This document shows, one piece after another, positions 22,507 through 35,402 of a DNA stretch of 64,000 bases (position 1 is the stretch's first letter; each line of letters begins with the position of its first letter). The notes under the pieces are model-generated. The model did not search any database and had not been told where the DNA came from. It was given only the letters and a program-made list of their open reading frames with translations. The position numbers and the translations under genes were made by a program. Location: the NCBI GenBank assembly GCA_032209605.1, contig JASFXZ010000001.1, positions 21,346,256 through 21,410,255 of the forward strand. The letters run 5' to 3'. This DNA is from Mactromeris polynyma. Lineage: Eukaryota; Mollusca; Bivalvia; Venerida; Mactridae.

Positions 22507-25236
22507 CTGCATCACTTGTTGTGTCCGTAAATCATGTGCTTAAAATAAAACCAACCACTCTCCATGACAGCCATCGTGTCTTCAGATAATTCCAGGATAA
22601 CTTTACACACAAAACAACAATGAATACAACAATGATTTTTCCACGATTGAGATAATTTGTGAAACAATTGTGTTGCAATGCAATCAAAGATTCTAGGGAG
22701 AGGAAAATGTAATAGCAGGTTTTTTACATGTTCTTTACATGTTCCTATCTGATAGGCTCCGTCAAACTGACTCATAAACAAACCCTAAGTTTTACTGTTG
22801 CCGTAAATTAGTCCTCAAACTGATAATGTCCTGATAGTGGCAAACCCTTCTCTTCTTACAGATAGCCAGACAGTTTGGGTTTATTTAAATTGCATGCGAA
22901 CAAACGAAATTCACCAATCAAATTCGAGTCCAGACTGTCATATTCTTGATGCGTGCATCAATTATAGACTGGGCAACCGTTTTTCTCCACCACAAATCAG
23001 CAGCTCCAATCATACACCAGTCTACAAAATTTCCATTTTCAAAAATCGTCACGTAGCCATGAGGCTTAGGAATTCAAATCACTGTAGCAAGATTAAATTT
23101 GCATGTCTTGGGGATTTTCCCCGCAAGCCCAGTTATGTCTTCAGCCAGACAGAGCCATTTCTAAGTATTATAGAATAAGTACTGGTTTTCAGAAAAATGA
23201 TATGCACAATTCATATTCCTTAACTTCGCAGACTTAAGAAGCAGGGTGATTTGAATTAATTACATTCTAAGTGTAACCGATGATAGATAGGTTTCAATTA
23301 CAGAACAAAGCTTCTATAAGATATACTCTCGGCTGAATGTCTTTCTGTAGAAACATTTAACATACAACTAGATTTAATAATTGTTTTCCATTTTCTGGGA
23401 CAAAGATATATCTGCTATCCGGGACCGAATACATATCTACATGCATCAGACAAGTTTAAACGCTTCACATGGAGCGATTGTTGCAATTCGGAAAGCAAGC
23501 CGAGGGTCACCGAAAAGGAATTATAGTTCCTTATCCACGGAAAGACAAAGGATTTGCATTAAATATGAATATACTGTAAACAATAACGGTAAATCAATTA
23601 ATGTCTGGCGCACAACAGTTCTAACTGATTCCTCATTAAAACTGAGAAACAACACTTTTGCGCCAAAACCTCGATATACGGATACAATACGAACAGATGA
23701 AACACCACTGAAAAGATAGGACCCCCCCCCCCTCCGAATCTAAATGAGTTAATAGCAGACAATATGCACTCAAACAATTATAGGTCAATTTCTATCAATT
23801 GGCATTTTTTTGTAATAATACACTATTTTTTAGAATGTTAGCATAGTTGAATTCTCTTTATGAGCCAGTAGAAAGAGATGGACAACATCTTGACATGGTC
23901 TACAGAGTTACTATTTAACTGTACAATAACCGCTCTTATGCTTTTTCTCATTTGTAACAGATTAAGAATTACATAGAAATGTCAACATTAACCCAAAACA
24001 AAGCAAGAGGCGAAAGTGAAACCAACCAATCGGCATGTTGGTAATAAACTTGTTTCAAATTCACCATTCAAAATGCTTTAAAGTGACTGTGCGAACCAAA
24101 GAATTAAGACAAGTTTCCAAAAAAACTAATTTCCTTAATTTTTTTCTGACACAAATATTTGTGCTAAAAGAAGGACACCGGCAAATCATATGTAAAACCT
24201 TGTCAAAGTCTGATAAATGTATGTTTGATTGCACCGAATAGCAGATTTCTCCTGGTCTGACCTGAATACCCATGTAAACAAGAAATACTGTTCCCATGGA
24301 AACGAATGGTCAAACACTAAATCATTCCACCATTTTGATTACCGCACTTCAGACTTGCATCTAGAACTGGGATAAGCCAGACTACTGCTTAAGAATCAAT
24401 TTTATCACATTTTTATCCATATTTGGGCAAAACATGGAGAAAATTACAATTCTTGAATATATCTATCATCATTATAAGTTGGCACAAATATTTACAGGCA
24501 GTCTGCAACGAAAGCCATAAATCAAGCAATTTCTTCAATATTTCCATAAAATATAAACATTGCCAAGCAAAGCGCCAGACTTTAGCAGACAATAAACACA
24601 ACATCTACATACTTAGCTCAAATTCCGCTCCGTACAGCCGCCATTCAAATGCGCTAAAGTCAAGGGGTGGAACAAATCAAGAAACTGAAATAGATAGAAA
24701 AAATGCCGAAAATTTGGTAATTTTATTAAAAGCTTAATAGTAACAAAGAATAAGCTGGTGTCTATTTGAAAGAAGTCATCCTTCATTGTCAGTTAAGATA
24801 CACAAAGTTGGGCCTTATTGACGAAAATTTTCCATCTAATTTCCGATTAAATATCATAAACGATCGTGACTTTCCCATTTCTTAACCTCTTCGGTATAAA
24901 AAGACATATTTCAAACATTAGAGGAATTACAACCTTCATTTAATTACCTAATATGTACGATAAAATATATCTATGTCAGAATATAAAGTCATTCACAGCT
25001 AGCAAAATATGACAGGGACAATTTGATGGTAGAAAGTAATTGTTCTGATCAGGTTTTTTCTCGTTTCTTTTTGTCTAGCAACAATGAGCTACAGGGAAAA
25101 TCACCCAGACCCTGTTGTTTATTTCATTGCGGATAGATTTGTATGAAAATAACACGAAAATGAATTGATTCCGGTAAACATATGCGTGTCAGGTCTTTTT
25201 TTCACCATTTTGGGAATGAGTATGGGTCCGGTGAGC
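22507..25236. other. AT-rich stretch, several unassigned open frames
   Basis: Open frames at 22512-22781 (minus), 22837-23178 and 23381-23719 (plus) are of the length expected by chance and show no motif. A fine acceptor-like TTATGGCTTTCGTTGCAG at about 24525 on the minus strand opens into TACKYLCQLIMMIDIFKNCN, but no donor follows before a stop. An 11-C run is at 23722-23732. Confidence 0.3.
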
Positions 25237-25266
25237 TTGGGAAAATTGGGAAAATTGGGAAAATCA
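25237..25266. repeat. 10-bp tandem repeat, 3 copies
   Basis: TTGGGAAAAT-type units in tandem, followed at 25500 by another isolated TTGGGAAAG. Confidence 0.6.
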
Positions 25267-25764
25267 GCGTCACAACTGTCTTTATTAAGAAAATTTGAGG
25301 TAACATTTATTGAACATAGTACTGACTTTTTTTCAAAATAACTTTTTTTAACAAAAAAAATTTTTATGAATACTTGATAATACTTTTTCTCACTCATTAC
25401 AAATGGCAACACCATCTAATGGTGTTCGACGCAAAACCAAAATTCAATCAATGCTGAATTTCCATTTTAAGCATAATTGCCGATTTTGGGAATTTTTCAG
25501 GTTTGGATTGGGAAAGAAGCATCCTCTACACCCTTTGCGGGACCCAACTTTGTAAGGAAAAAAACCCTGTATTTTATACAAGACCAAAGACAATTAGAGA
25601 CCTGATATTATATAAATTGTAGACAGTCTAGGATTTCTTAATATTAATAACTATTATATTAATTAGCAATAAATTATTTCAGCAAAAGTAGTACATCTGC
25701 ATACGAGTATAAACAGCAGACAGACTAATGTCACATAGCAGCTAGACTAGACACATTGTCAAAC

Positions 25765-26482
25765 CTACACTGGTCATGTTTATGAAGTAAGACTGGTCAT
25801 GTTCATGTTTACAAAGCTTAGACTGGGTCCATTCATGTTTACAAAGCTTAGACTGGTCATGTTCATGTTTACAAAGCTTAGACTGTGTCCATTCATGTTT
25901 ACAAAGCCTAGACTGGGTCCATTCATGTTTACAAAGCTTAGACTGGTTGTGTTCATGTTTACAAAGCTTAGACTGGTTGTGTTCATGATTACAAAGCTTA
26001 GACTGGTTGTGTTCATGTTTACAAAGCTTCGACTGGTTGTGTTCATGTTTACAAAGCTTAGACTGGTTGTGTTCATGTTTACAAAGCTTAGACTGGTCAT
26101 GTTCATGTTTACAAAGCTTAGACTGGTCATGTTCATGTTTACAAAGCTTAGACTGGTTGTGTTCATGATTACAAAGCTTAGACTGGTTGTGTTCATGTTT
26201 ACAAAGATTAGACTGGTTGTGTTCATGTTTACAAAGCTTAGGCTGGTTGTGTTCATGTTTACAAAGCTTAGACTGGTTGTGTTCATGATTACAAAGCTTA
26301 GACTGGGTCCATTCATGTTTACAAAGCTTAGACTGGTTGTGTTCATGTTTACAAAGCTTAGACTGGTTGTGTTCACGTGTTTACAAGCTTCGACTGGTAG
26401 TGTCTATTGTGCTTACAATGCTTAGACTGGTCAAGTTCGTATTTACAAACCTAGACTGGTCATGTACATAAAGCCAGACTGG
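25765..26482. repeat. 30-bp minisatellite, about 22-23 copies
   Basis: The unit reads AAGCTTAGACTGGTTGTGTT then CATGTTTACA. Variants replace GGTTGTGTT by GGTCATGTT or GGGTCCATT, and TGTTTACA by TGATTACA; these occur interspersed. Edges (25765-25790 and 26380-26482) are degenerate with indels. Period 30 keeps frames open on both strands (MFMFTKLRLV and MNTTSLSFVN decamers); this is periodicity, not evidence of a protein. Confidence 0.96.
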
Positions 26483-28715
26483 TCTCTAAAATTTACATGA
26501 AAGTAAAGTGCATCAGTATTCCCAGATTCCAAATCTGAAAACCACAAATTTCCTCCATATTTCATTCAATTACATTTGAGACATAACGTCGGTTCTCAGA
26601 TAATTCTAACTGGACATGTATTGATCACAACTCAACTTTTCTAGGAAGGTCAGTACAATAGATCAACAGTGCAAATGTTAATTTATAAGCCAGTATTATC
26701 ATTTTGGACTTTGGTTATTAATAATTCAAATGCTTTTTCCAAGCAAATGTAATGTAATAAATAGACGCAGTGCTATAAAATGTCATAGGTGACCATTTGT
26801 TGATTAAATGTACATAAAATATGAAAAATTTACACATTTTTGTGATACAAAAAAGGGCAATAAAATACGACAGTATTAGAAATGGCTTTAAATTATACGA
26901 AAAATCAAAATGCTTCAGAATGTATATATCGCAAAGCTTGAAAAATCTGTGTTACATAACACAATCCAACCTTGGAAATTCAGATCAAACAAACTTAAAA
27001 AAGGACCAAGGGATTTCAACACACAATAATCAACTTCACTCATAGATCAACCTATGATACTACAATATATATTTCAAGGGAACAGAATTTGTACAAATCA
27101 ATTATTAATAGAGCTTGATACATCAGTGAATTAAAGTGTGTTTTTTGTAGCAACGATGTATATTATGAACTACATAGTTTTTGTATTTCCTGACAGAGGT
27201 GACCGCACCTTGCAAACCAAATATTTCTTTTCGAATCAAATATGAGCAACATTATACAATGCCCAGAAGCATTTGAATTTACCGTAGATGCCATAAATCC
27301 AATTGACACACAATTTATTAAAAAAAAAAACGAATGAAAAAAAATCGTCAAAAAAGGGCACTTAATTAAACAAGTCAAAAGTGAGTATGATCTCATTTTT
27401 CTAACTTGTAATAACAAATGAATATATAAATCATTTTTACGTAAAGCGTTCATAGAAATTTTTTATAATGCTGAATAGACAGAAATTATTTGATTGTATG
27501 ATCACGGTACTTATTTCGGAACAAATATTGAGTACGACGTTCAATCTCAACTTGCATATTCTACAAGCATATAAATTTCCCGTCGAAACATCGCAGATAA
27601 CAGTAACAAGACGAGCGGAATGTCTATAGGTCTCCAAGTAATACAATATCTTCATTATTACCGACTTCATGTTTTATACAATTGGACACATTCTACGAGG
27701 GAAATGCCTCCCATTTTAATGCTTGTCTATGTAAATTCTACGTAAACTGGCATCTTGCGTTTGTGTTTTACGTACAAAGATCAAATGTTATTCGCCAATG
27801 CTTACAGCAGTAGAATTTCTGATGACTTTTATGTTCGGCCATGTCAAACTAGGTTAGCGTTTCGCTGGAACACCACAAAATTCAATTTATTTAATGGTCG
27901 AGACAAAAGAATACAAATTTATACTCGTAAAGCTGGGGAAAATCTAATTATGATACACGAGTTTGACAAAAATATACACAGTGACTTTATATTGATAAAA
28001 AATTTCAATAAAATGACAGTTACAATTTCAAAAGAATCTGTCAAGATTGAATTTTCTTGCTACTTTATGACCTGGGCATAAAAAAGTCTATCATTTTACT
28101 ATAAAATTTCATAAAAAGTATATGAACAACCATTTTATGAAATATTTTCAAGTAGTAAAACTTAATAACACAACATATGAATTTCACATTCATCTTTCAA
28201 CTGAACTATAAAATAAACATAGTTAAAATTGTATGTATGTCAACTATTTGTAATACACATAAAAATCCAGAGACTTCAAAAAAAAAAATTTATGACTTTA
28301 CATCACACGTTGAAAACTTCCAAAGTTTATTATTCATAAACAAAGCAACAGAATACTGTGGTATTTTGTATAACCAGAACTATAGTATATTCACCACTTA
28401 TGAACTTGCAACCAACCCTAATGCATCACCAGGGTCCACGATTATAACTGATACACTCAAATCACAAAATTTGATCTAATTACTTATTAGTATTACACTG
28501 AAAATTCGAGTGAGGAAAATGCATGAAAATGTCAAATGAGTGCAGAATATTCTTTTCGCTCCATTTTCTTTGGGAATTTATTATAACTATGAGATATGGG
28601 AGTGATTATTGGGTTTGAGTGCCACACTCGACACTCAGACATAAACATTACTCCCAGATCACTCAATTCAACTCAAAACTCAATTCTATAAAAAAAATGA
28701 GCCAAAAATAATATT
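26483..28715. other. AT-rich stretch, no supported gene
   Basis: A 108-codon plus frame (27755-28081) and a minus segment reading FGLQGAVTSVRKYKNYV at about 27165-27220 are present, but without convincing splice or start signals. Confidence 0.3.
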
Positions 28716-28931
28716 CAGCACTCATTGGCATATCAGTCACTATCAGACTCTCAGCACTCATTGGCATATCAGTCACTATCAGACTCTCAGCACTCATTGG
28801 CATATCAGTCACTATCAGACTCTCAGCACTCATTGGCATATCAGTCACTATCAGACTCTCAGCACTCATTGGCATATCAGTCACTATCAGACTCTCAGCA
28901 CTCATTGGCATATCAGTCACTATCAGACTCT
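28716..28931. repeat. 36-bp minisatellite, six near-perfect copies
   Basis: Six units of CAGCACTCATTGGCATATCA then GTCACTATCAGACTCT run without visible differences. A partial seventh begins at 28932 and grades into the left arm of a long inverted repeat. Period 36 gives open frames on both strands. Confidence 0.97.
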
Positions 28932-28934
28932 CAG

Positions 28935-29153
28935 CACTCAGCACAGTAAGAATCTGAGATTTGAAAGTCACTATCAGACTCATTAAGAGGACATGTTGTG
29001 GTTTGAGTGCTGAGTGCCGAGTGTCGAGTGCGGAGTGCTGAGTGTAAGTATCCTTTATATTCCTGAGCTCAAGTTCTCTCAGACCCAGGATTTTAATGAT
29101 TACTCAACATAAAATGTTTACTTTCAAATCTCAGATTCTTACTGTGCTGAGTG
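28935..29153. repeat. 34-bp perfect inverted repeat, 151-bp spacer
   Basis: Bases 28935-28968 (starting CACTCAGCACAG, ending GATTTGAAAGT) are the exact reverse complement of 29120-29153. The spacer carries GAGTGCTGAGTGCCGAGTGT-like tandem 9-10-mers (GAGTGCTGA, GAGTGCCGA, GAGTGTCGA, GAGTGCGGA) near 29010-29045. A transcript could form a 34-bp stem. Confidence 0.9.
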
Positions 29154-29232
29154 TAAGTATCTGTTATAATCGAGAGTTCATTTCTCTCAGACCCAGGATT
29201 TTACATTCAAATCTCAGATTCTTACTCAAATC
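29036..29232. repeat. direct repeat, about 109-bp period, two copies
   Basis: TGCTGAGTGTAAGTATC then a variable segment and TCTCTCAGACCCAGGATTTTA occur at 29036-29095 and again at 29145-29201. A further ATTCAAATCTCAGATTCTTACT copy follows at 29205. The block therefore mixes direct and inverted copies of the same modules. Confidence 0.75.
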
Positions 29233-29555
29233 TCTGAGAAAGTGGAGTACACAGAACACTCAGCCCTCATTATATCATTGCAAAACACTTTGTACACTCA
29301 AATCTCTGAACTCAGCAGAGTATATAAACTCCGAGTTCTGAGTGCTGTATTAGAGATAAATTCCCAGCCCAAATGCTTGAAAATGAGAAAAAAAAACCTT
29401 GTCTTTTTTAAATCAATTTTTACGAAGTCAAATATACATAATATGTAACATTTAAGATTAACTGATACATTATTGCCAAATCACCTGTAAGTATCATATT
29501 CAACCATAATAAACAAAGGAAGAGTTCCTAAATGAGATTGCAACTAGTACAAATC

Positions 29556-29772
29556 TTTGAGAAAATCCAAGATGGCCGCCAGTCGGACATCTTGAATGCG
29601 ATCTGGAAAACAAATATGTCATGCACTACAACTCGTCTTGCAATTTATTTGTGAGAAGTTTCATGAAAATCCTCCAAAACCTGTAGAAGTAGTTCGTTTT
29701 TGTTAACAGACCAACCAACGGTGACTCTAGTATAACCCCCTTCCATTAAATGAACTTTGTTTGCAGGGTATA
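29556..29772. mobile_element. dispersed bivalve-type repeat
   Basis: Begins AAGATGGCCGCCAGTCGGAC and ends GTGACTCTAGTATAACCCCC, then CTTTGTTTGCAGGGTATAA. The same ordered ends occur in a non-coding family I recall from several bivalves. No second copy is seen in the window. Confidence 0.5.
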
Positions 29773-30556
29773 AATAATTAAAAATAGATAATTAGGTCCT
29801 TATCTCTATTAAGGGTTTCTATATATCAGATATTAACATTTTAGAATGATCTTTCAGACAAGACCCACTACATAAACAGATTAAACAAGTAACGCACTTA
29901 TGACAAAACTATGAATAAGATATAAAATTTTATTTAACACCTCATTATTAATAAAATGACTCAATATTACAAAGTGTTAATTAGTTGCCGGCAACCACGT
30001 AAAGTCAAGAATGTAACAAAAAATATCATAATCATATTATACAAAGTACAAAATTCTTGAAACGTCACCCTGAGCATACGGCATCATTATGGCGTACATA
30101 TTGTTCAAATTGAATTTTATCTAGTGTTACAAAGTATGCAGGACTCATAAGTGCCACTTGGCAAAGGTATCAAAAGGAAAAATATGTCCCAGCTGATAAC
30201 ACTTAATTAATTGTATATTAATTACTCAATATTTTCAAATGCTTACAGATATGAACCCAATAAAGCTCGTCAAACACCGACAGATAAAAAAATAAAAGAT
30301 AACTTTTTTTCTATCAAAATCCCTGACAGTTAAAAGTAGCTACCGAATAAACACCAATCAAGTTAACATTAGTTTTGATTTTTTTACATTAAATCATCAT
30401 GCCAACAAGCGATCTCACTAGTGCCGAGTCCTCGATGCTGAGTGCCCTCCCTTGTGACCTCGACCTTGGAGGTAGAGCCCGACTCGGGTACCTATGATAC
30501 ACCATCTTATCATGCTTTACATTTATGTACGTTCATTGGAATTCCTTGCATCATTA
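29773..30556. other. AT-rich stretch
   Basis: Nothing supported except a GC-richer patch at about 30415-30490 (GTGCCGAGTCCTCGATGCTG, GACTCGGGTACC) that is compositionally unlike its flanks and precedes the hairpin at 30557. Confidence 0.35.
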
Positions 30557-30632
30557 CGAGGGTTCAGGGCAAGACTATCGTAACAACTATATAAATACAT
30601 AGGAGTTACGATAGTCTTGCGCTGAACTCTCG
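30557..30632. repeat. 28-bp inverted repeat with 20-bp loop
   Basis: Left arm 30557-30584 (CGAGGGTTCAGGGC...) pairs with 30605-30632, matching 26 of 28 positions. The short loop makes a stable hairpin likely on either transcript. Downstream ACACAGACATACAAACACAG then ACAGACGGAG resembles the tract at the end of dispersed bivalve elements. Confidence 0.88.
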
Positions 30633-30967
30633 ATTTACGATTTATAGATGACACACAGACATACAAACACAGACAGACGGAGTGTGCATTTACTATATAC
30701 AACGATATGGGGAACAAAAAAGAAGTTAAACAACAGCATTTCAATCCTTTCTGATGCAATAGATTAAAGTATATTTATAACAAACATTTTTGCACAAAGG
30801 CTTCTGTCAACTCACAATTCTCACAGAATGTATAAAATGAAGACAAATTGTCACAAAAAATCGCAATGCAGTATACATGGCCACATCAGAATCCAGCTGA
30901 TTTACATAACAGCTGTTGAATCAGCCTAACAGCTTAAATTTATACATACATATTGAAGATAATTCAC

Positions 30968-31047
30968 CTAGAGCTATGTTTTCTATCAACTTTTTGTTTT
31001 CCTTCTGTGGCTCTTTCTGTCGATCAAGTTTGTTTTGTTTCATAGAA
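30968..31047 (-). CDS. candidate 80-bp coding exon, minus strand, Lys/Glu-rich
   Basis: Acceptor TGATGTTTCATTTCAG and donor CTCTAG|GTGAATT border one base, 26 open codons and one base. The reading is SMKQNKLDRQKEPQKENKKL then IENIAL: strongly charged, helix-prone, and clearly protein-like compared with chance frames in this AT-rich DNA. The alternative frames stop early (TGA at codon 8, TGA at codon 2). Its entry phase matches the exit phase of the 27-bp microexon at 42385. Function and family not recognised; a flexible or coiled-coil linker in a larger protein is a guess. Confidence 0.5.
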
Positions 31048-31302
31048 CTGAAATGAAACATCAGGCAGAAATTTAGTATTTACACAAAGATAGATGTAGA
31101 CATACACATATGAAAACACTAAATTTTAAGAGTATTAAGCTGGATTCTAAACAATAGAGCACAGATCTAGTTCCAAAAAGAATGCCACATTATGTTTATT
31201 GATATAGCCATAGCATTATAACATCGTGTCAACTGATGGTAGAATGGCTAAGTTTCGGGAGAGATTACATTGCAATATGGTTGAGTTTTTTTTATAGCAT
31301 AT

Positions 31303-33670
31303 GGCAACATACCGCCAATGGATGTCACTACAAGTTGGTACCATATTAACAATGGATGGCACTGCAACTTGGCACCATATTAACAATGGGTGGCATTGTA
31401 ACTTGGCACCATATGTATTATTAACAATGGGTGGCACTGCAGTTTGGCACCAGATTAACAATGAGTGGCACTGCAATTTGGCACCATATTAACAATGGGA
31501 GGCACTGCAACTTGGCACCATATTAACAATGAGTGGCACTGCAATTTGGCACCATATTAACAATGGGAGGCACTGCAATTTGGCACCATATTAACAATGA
31601 GTGGCACTGCAACTTGGCACCATATTAACAATGAGTGGCACTGAAATTTGACACCATATTAACAATGGGAGGCACTGCAATTTGGCACCATATTGACAAT
31701 GGGAGACACTGCAACTTGGCACCATATTAACAATGAGAGGCACCGCAACTTGGCACCATATTAACAATGGGAGGCACTGCCACTTGGCACCATATTAACA
31801 ATGGGAGACACTGCAACTTGGCACCATATTAACAATGGGAGGCACTGCCACTTGGCACCATATTAACAATGGGAGGCACTGCAACTTGGCACCATATTAA
31901 CAATGGGAGGCACTGCCACTTGGCACCATATTAACAATGGGAGGCACTGCAACTTGGCACCATATTAACAATGGGAGGCACTGCAACTTGGCACCATATT
32001 AACAATGGGAGGCACTGCCACTTGGCACCATATTAACAATGGGAGGCACTGCAACTTGGCACCATATTAACAATGGGAGGCACTGCAACTTGGCACCATA
32101 TTAACAATGGGAGGCACTGCAACTTGGCACCATATTAACAATGGGAGGCACTGCAACTTGGCACCATATTAACAATGGGAGGCACTGCAACTTGGCACCA
32201 TATTAACAATGGGAGGCACTGCAACTTGGCACCATATTAACAATGGGAGGCACTGCAACTTGGCACCATATTAACAATGGGAGGCACTGCAACTTGGCAC
32301 CATATTAACAATGGGAGGCACTGCAACTTGGCACCATATTAACAATGGGAGGCACTGCAACTTGGCACCATATTAACAATGGGAGGCACTGCAACTTGGC
32401 ACCATATTAACAATGGGAGGCACTGCAACTTGGCACCATATTAACAATGGGAGCCACTGCAACTTGGCACCATATTAACAATGGGAGGCACTGCAACTTG
32501 GCACCATATTAACAATGGGAGCCACTGCAACTTGGCACCATATTAACAATGGGAGGCACTGCAACTTGGCACCATATTAACAATGGGAGGCACTGCCACT
32601 TGGCACCATATTAACAATGGGAGGCACTGCAACTTGGCACCATATTAACAATGGGAGGCACTGCAACTTGGCACCATATTAACAATGGGAGGCACTGCAA
32701 CTTGGCACCATATTAACAATGGGAGGCACTGCAACTTGGCACCATATTAACAATGGGAGGCACTGCAACTTGGCACCATATTAACAATGGATGGCACTGC
32801 AACTTGGCACCATATTGACAATGAGTGGCACTGCCACTTGGCACCATATTAATAATGGGAGGCACCGCAACTTAGCACCATATTAACAATGGGAGCCACT
32901 GCAACTTGGCACCATATTAATAATGGGAGGCACCGCAACTTGGCACCATATTAACAATGGATGGCACTGCAGATAAGCACAATATTTACAATCGATGGCA
33001 CTGCAACTTGACCCAATATTAACAATGGATGGCACTGCAATTCGGGAACATATTATTAATGGATGGCACTGCAGTTTGGCAACATATTGACAATGGAGGT
33101 CACTGCAGTTTGGCACCATAATAACAATGGAGGTCACTGCAGTTTGGCAACATATTGACAATGGAGGTCACTGCAGTTTGGCACCATAATAACAATGGAT
33201 GGCACAGCAGTTTGGCAACATATTAACAATGGATGGCACTGCAATTTGGGAACATATTAACAATGGAGGTCACTGCAGTTTGGCAACATATTGACAATGG
33301 AGGTCACTGCAGTTTGGCACCATAATAACAATGGATGGCACCGCAGTTTGGCAACATATTAACAATGGATGGCACTGCAATTTGGGAACATATTAACAAT
33401 GGATAGCACTGCAGTTTGGCAACATTCCAACAATGGATGGCACTACAGTTTGGCAACATATCAACATTTGGTGGCACTGTAACTTGACACCATATTAACA
33501 ATAGATGACACAGCAACTTGGCACAAAGTTAAAAATGAGTTCAACTGCAGTCTTGCACCATATTAAAAATAACAGTTTTGCACAATTTTAACAAAGAATT
33601 TCACTTAAGCTTGGCGCACTACTTTCAAAGTTTGGCAGTGCAATTTGGTACAATGTTAACAATGGATGGC
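31303..33670. repeat. 34-bp minisatellite, about 70 units
   Basis: The unit is GCACCATATTAACAATGGGA then GGCACTGCAACTTG. The centre (about 31850-32800) is almost uniform, with only CTGCCACTTG or GGGAGCCACTG variants. The left edge (31303-31480) and right edge (32950-33670) diverge, the last units near 33540-33670 being barely recognisable. On the right a variant dimer alternates ...GTTTGGCAACATATTGACAA and ...GTTTGGCACCATAATAACAA, around 33071, 33139 and 33275. Period 34 is not a multiple of three, so frames break. Confidence 0.97.
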
Positions 33671-35402
33671 CCTTTCTTTGAGGATAGAGCATGAAATGTT
33701 GGCAGTATATGAAGCACAGACGTGACATAGGAAGACATCCACACATTGGTTAAATGTATACATTACAATGCAGTGTGCTGGTTTTATTCTATATTTGCTA
33801 AATCGAAATATCTCATTAAACTTCAAATCTTTAAACAAAGATTTTCTGATCACTCGTTTCATTGTATAAATCTGACAAACACAAACTTTTCGCACCAAAG
33901 CGTAAAATTCGTAGATGAAATCCGACAGATCAAATACCTTACAAAATACTCATTACTACCCTAAAGCACTTTTTAATATAGTTTTCCCTCCATTTAATAA
34001 GCTGTTTGAAAAAAAATTATATCAATATTATAGAAGATATATTATCTAGATTTTAAATGAAATACGGAGTTAGAACTTGATTCAAAGGGATATTTTTCAA
34101 GTGAGGCGCGGGTCAAATCACAGTAGTGCTGGGACTTGGAAAAACATCTGTTTTAAACAGTAGACCAACATTAGCTCAGAATGGATTTACGAAGGATTTC
34201 AAACACTTTCAAACAAGTTTAAGAGATTTATAAAAGTCGAAATTCTTTTAAAATCAGAGAGAAACCTAATTAAGTTGCCACAGGGTTTTCAAGAACCTCA
34301 AATCTTGACATGATAATATAATACAGACATAGGCTTCCTATAGTTTCAGAAGAATGGGCGTGATGGCATTTCGTTTCCAAGGAGAAAACTAAGGTACAAT
34401 GTAAAGAGTGGAGAAAAAAACATTTCAATGATACCTAATTAAAACTCAACTAGTCTTGTTACATGCCAAAAGGAAAGAAATAACAATTTTGTCCATGAAT
34501 TAAGACAAAGAAAGCCAGGAGCTTATTTTTATAAGAAAATGACAGCGAGAATAAAAACAAGGGAACGTACACTTATTTACAAATGTCTTAAAACCAATGA
34601 TTTGCAACACAATGTACGTCTCAATAATTTTCGATGACTCTGCAATAACTTGAGCATTCAACGCAATGACTATTTCAACATTATTGCGCAATTCTACGGT
34701 AAAATGCTTCAAAGACAAAATTGAATTACAACCGTTTTGCGCCAAAACCTCCATTTATACAGCGCCAAAGGTTAGTTTGTTTTATTGCTAGAATTTTCAG
34801 TATCTACGGAAACCATACAACAAGTCAATTTTATCCAATTTATCTGAAAACAATCAAAATGGTTCATTCATTTTTGATGCCACCATGTAAGCCGAAGCGC
34901 CAGACAGAAATTGCTGCATAATACCTTATATTACTTCTTGATTCCAATATAATGTAGTACAGCAGGGGCCGTCGTATCCATTTCTGAATATATATTTACC
35001 ATGATTAACCATTATAAAAGGTATTGGAACGTATATATTGATAATGTAACCCGACACAATGCATACCGTTATATAGATAGGACTTTTAAAAAAATGTACA
35101 TCATTAAGTATGCACATTACTTAGGTGGTCTACTAAGTTAATAACTCAATTATGTAAAACTGCTGTTTACAATTCAAAAGTCTGACTACCTACCATGTAG
35201 CACTAAATTGATGTTCTTAACAAGCTTGAAAAGAATTATCTGTATTTAACAGCCGTATTTACCGATACTACAAAGTAATTAGTAGTTGAAATGAAGACTG
35301 TCTTGAAAATCAAGGACTTTTACATAGACTTAAATGTTGGTTTTGTTTTTGCAGTCTGAAAAGTAATTACGCAGTTTGTATGCGACATGATGGAAATCTC
35401 AC
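33671..35402. other. AT-rich stretch, no supported gene
   Basis: Open frames of 60-85 codons occur on both strands with no motif. GCGCCAAAACCTCCATTTAT near 34740 echoes GCGCCAAAACCTCGATATAC near 23660, and GCGCCAGAC occurs near 24577 and 34900, hinting at an old shared dispersed repeat. Confidence 0.3.

Noticed and set aside
22512..22781. 89-codon minus-strand frame with Cys/His-rich middle
   Set aside because: The Cys/His pattern (HCCIHCCFVC) is not a spaced zinc-finger pattern and no splice sites flank it.
24413..24604. Terminal exon after an excellent acceptor (TTATGGCTTTCGTTGCAG)
   Set aside because: Only 29 codons to a stop, with Cys/Met/Ile-rich AT-driven composition and no supporting signal; recorded but not called.
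25780..26425. About 200-codon decapeptide-repeat frames on both strands
   Set aside because: Artefact of the 30-bp minisatellite; both strands are equally open.
27755..28081. 108-codon plus-strand frame
   Set aside because: No conventional start in context, no splice borders and no recognisable motif. Comparable frames arise by chance in a 64-kb AT-rich window.
31303..33670. CRISPR-like array (34-bp regular repeats)
   Set aside because: Units are contiguous with no variable spacers, and the DNA is clearly eukaryotic. The same applies to the 48-bp and 36-bp arrays.
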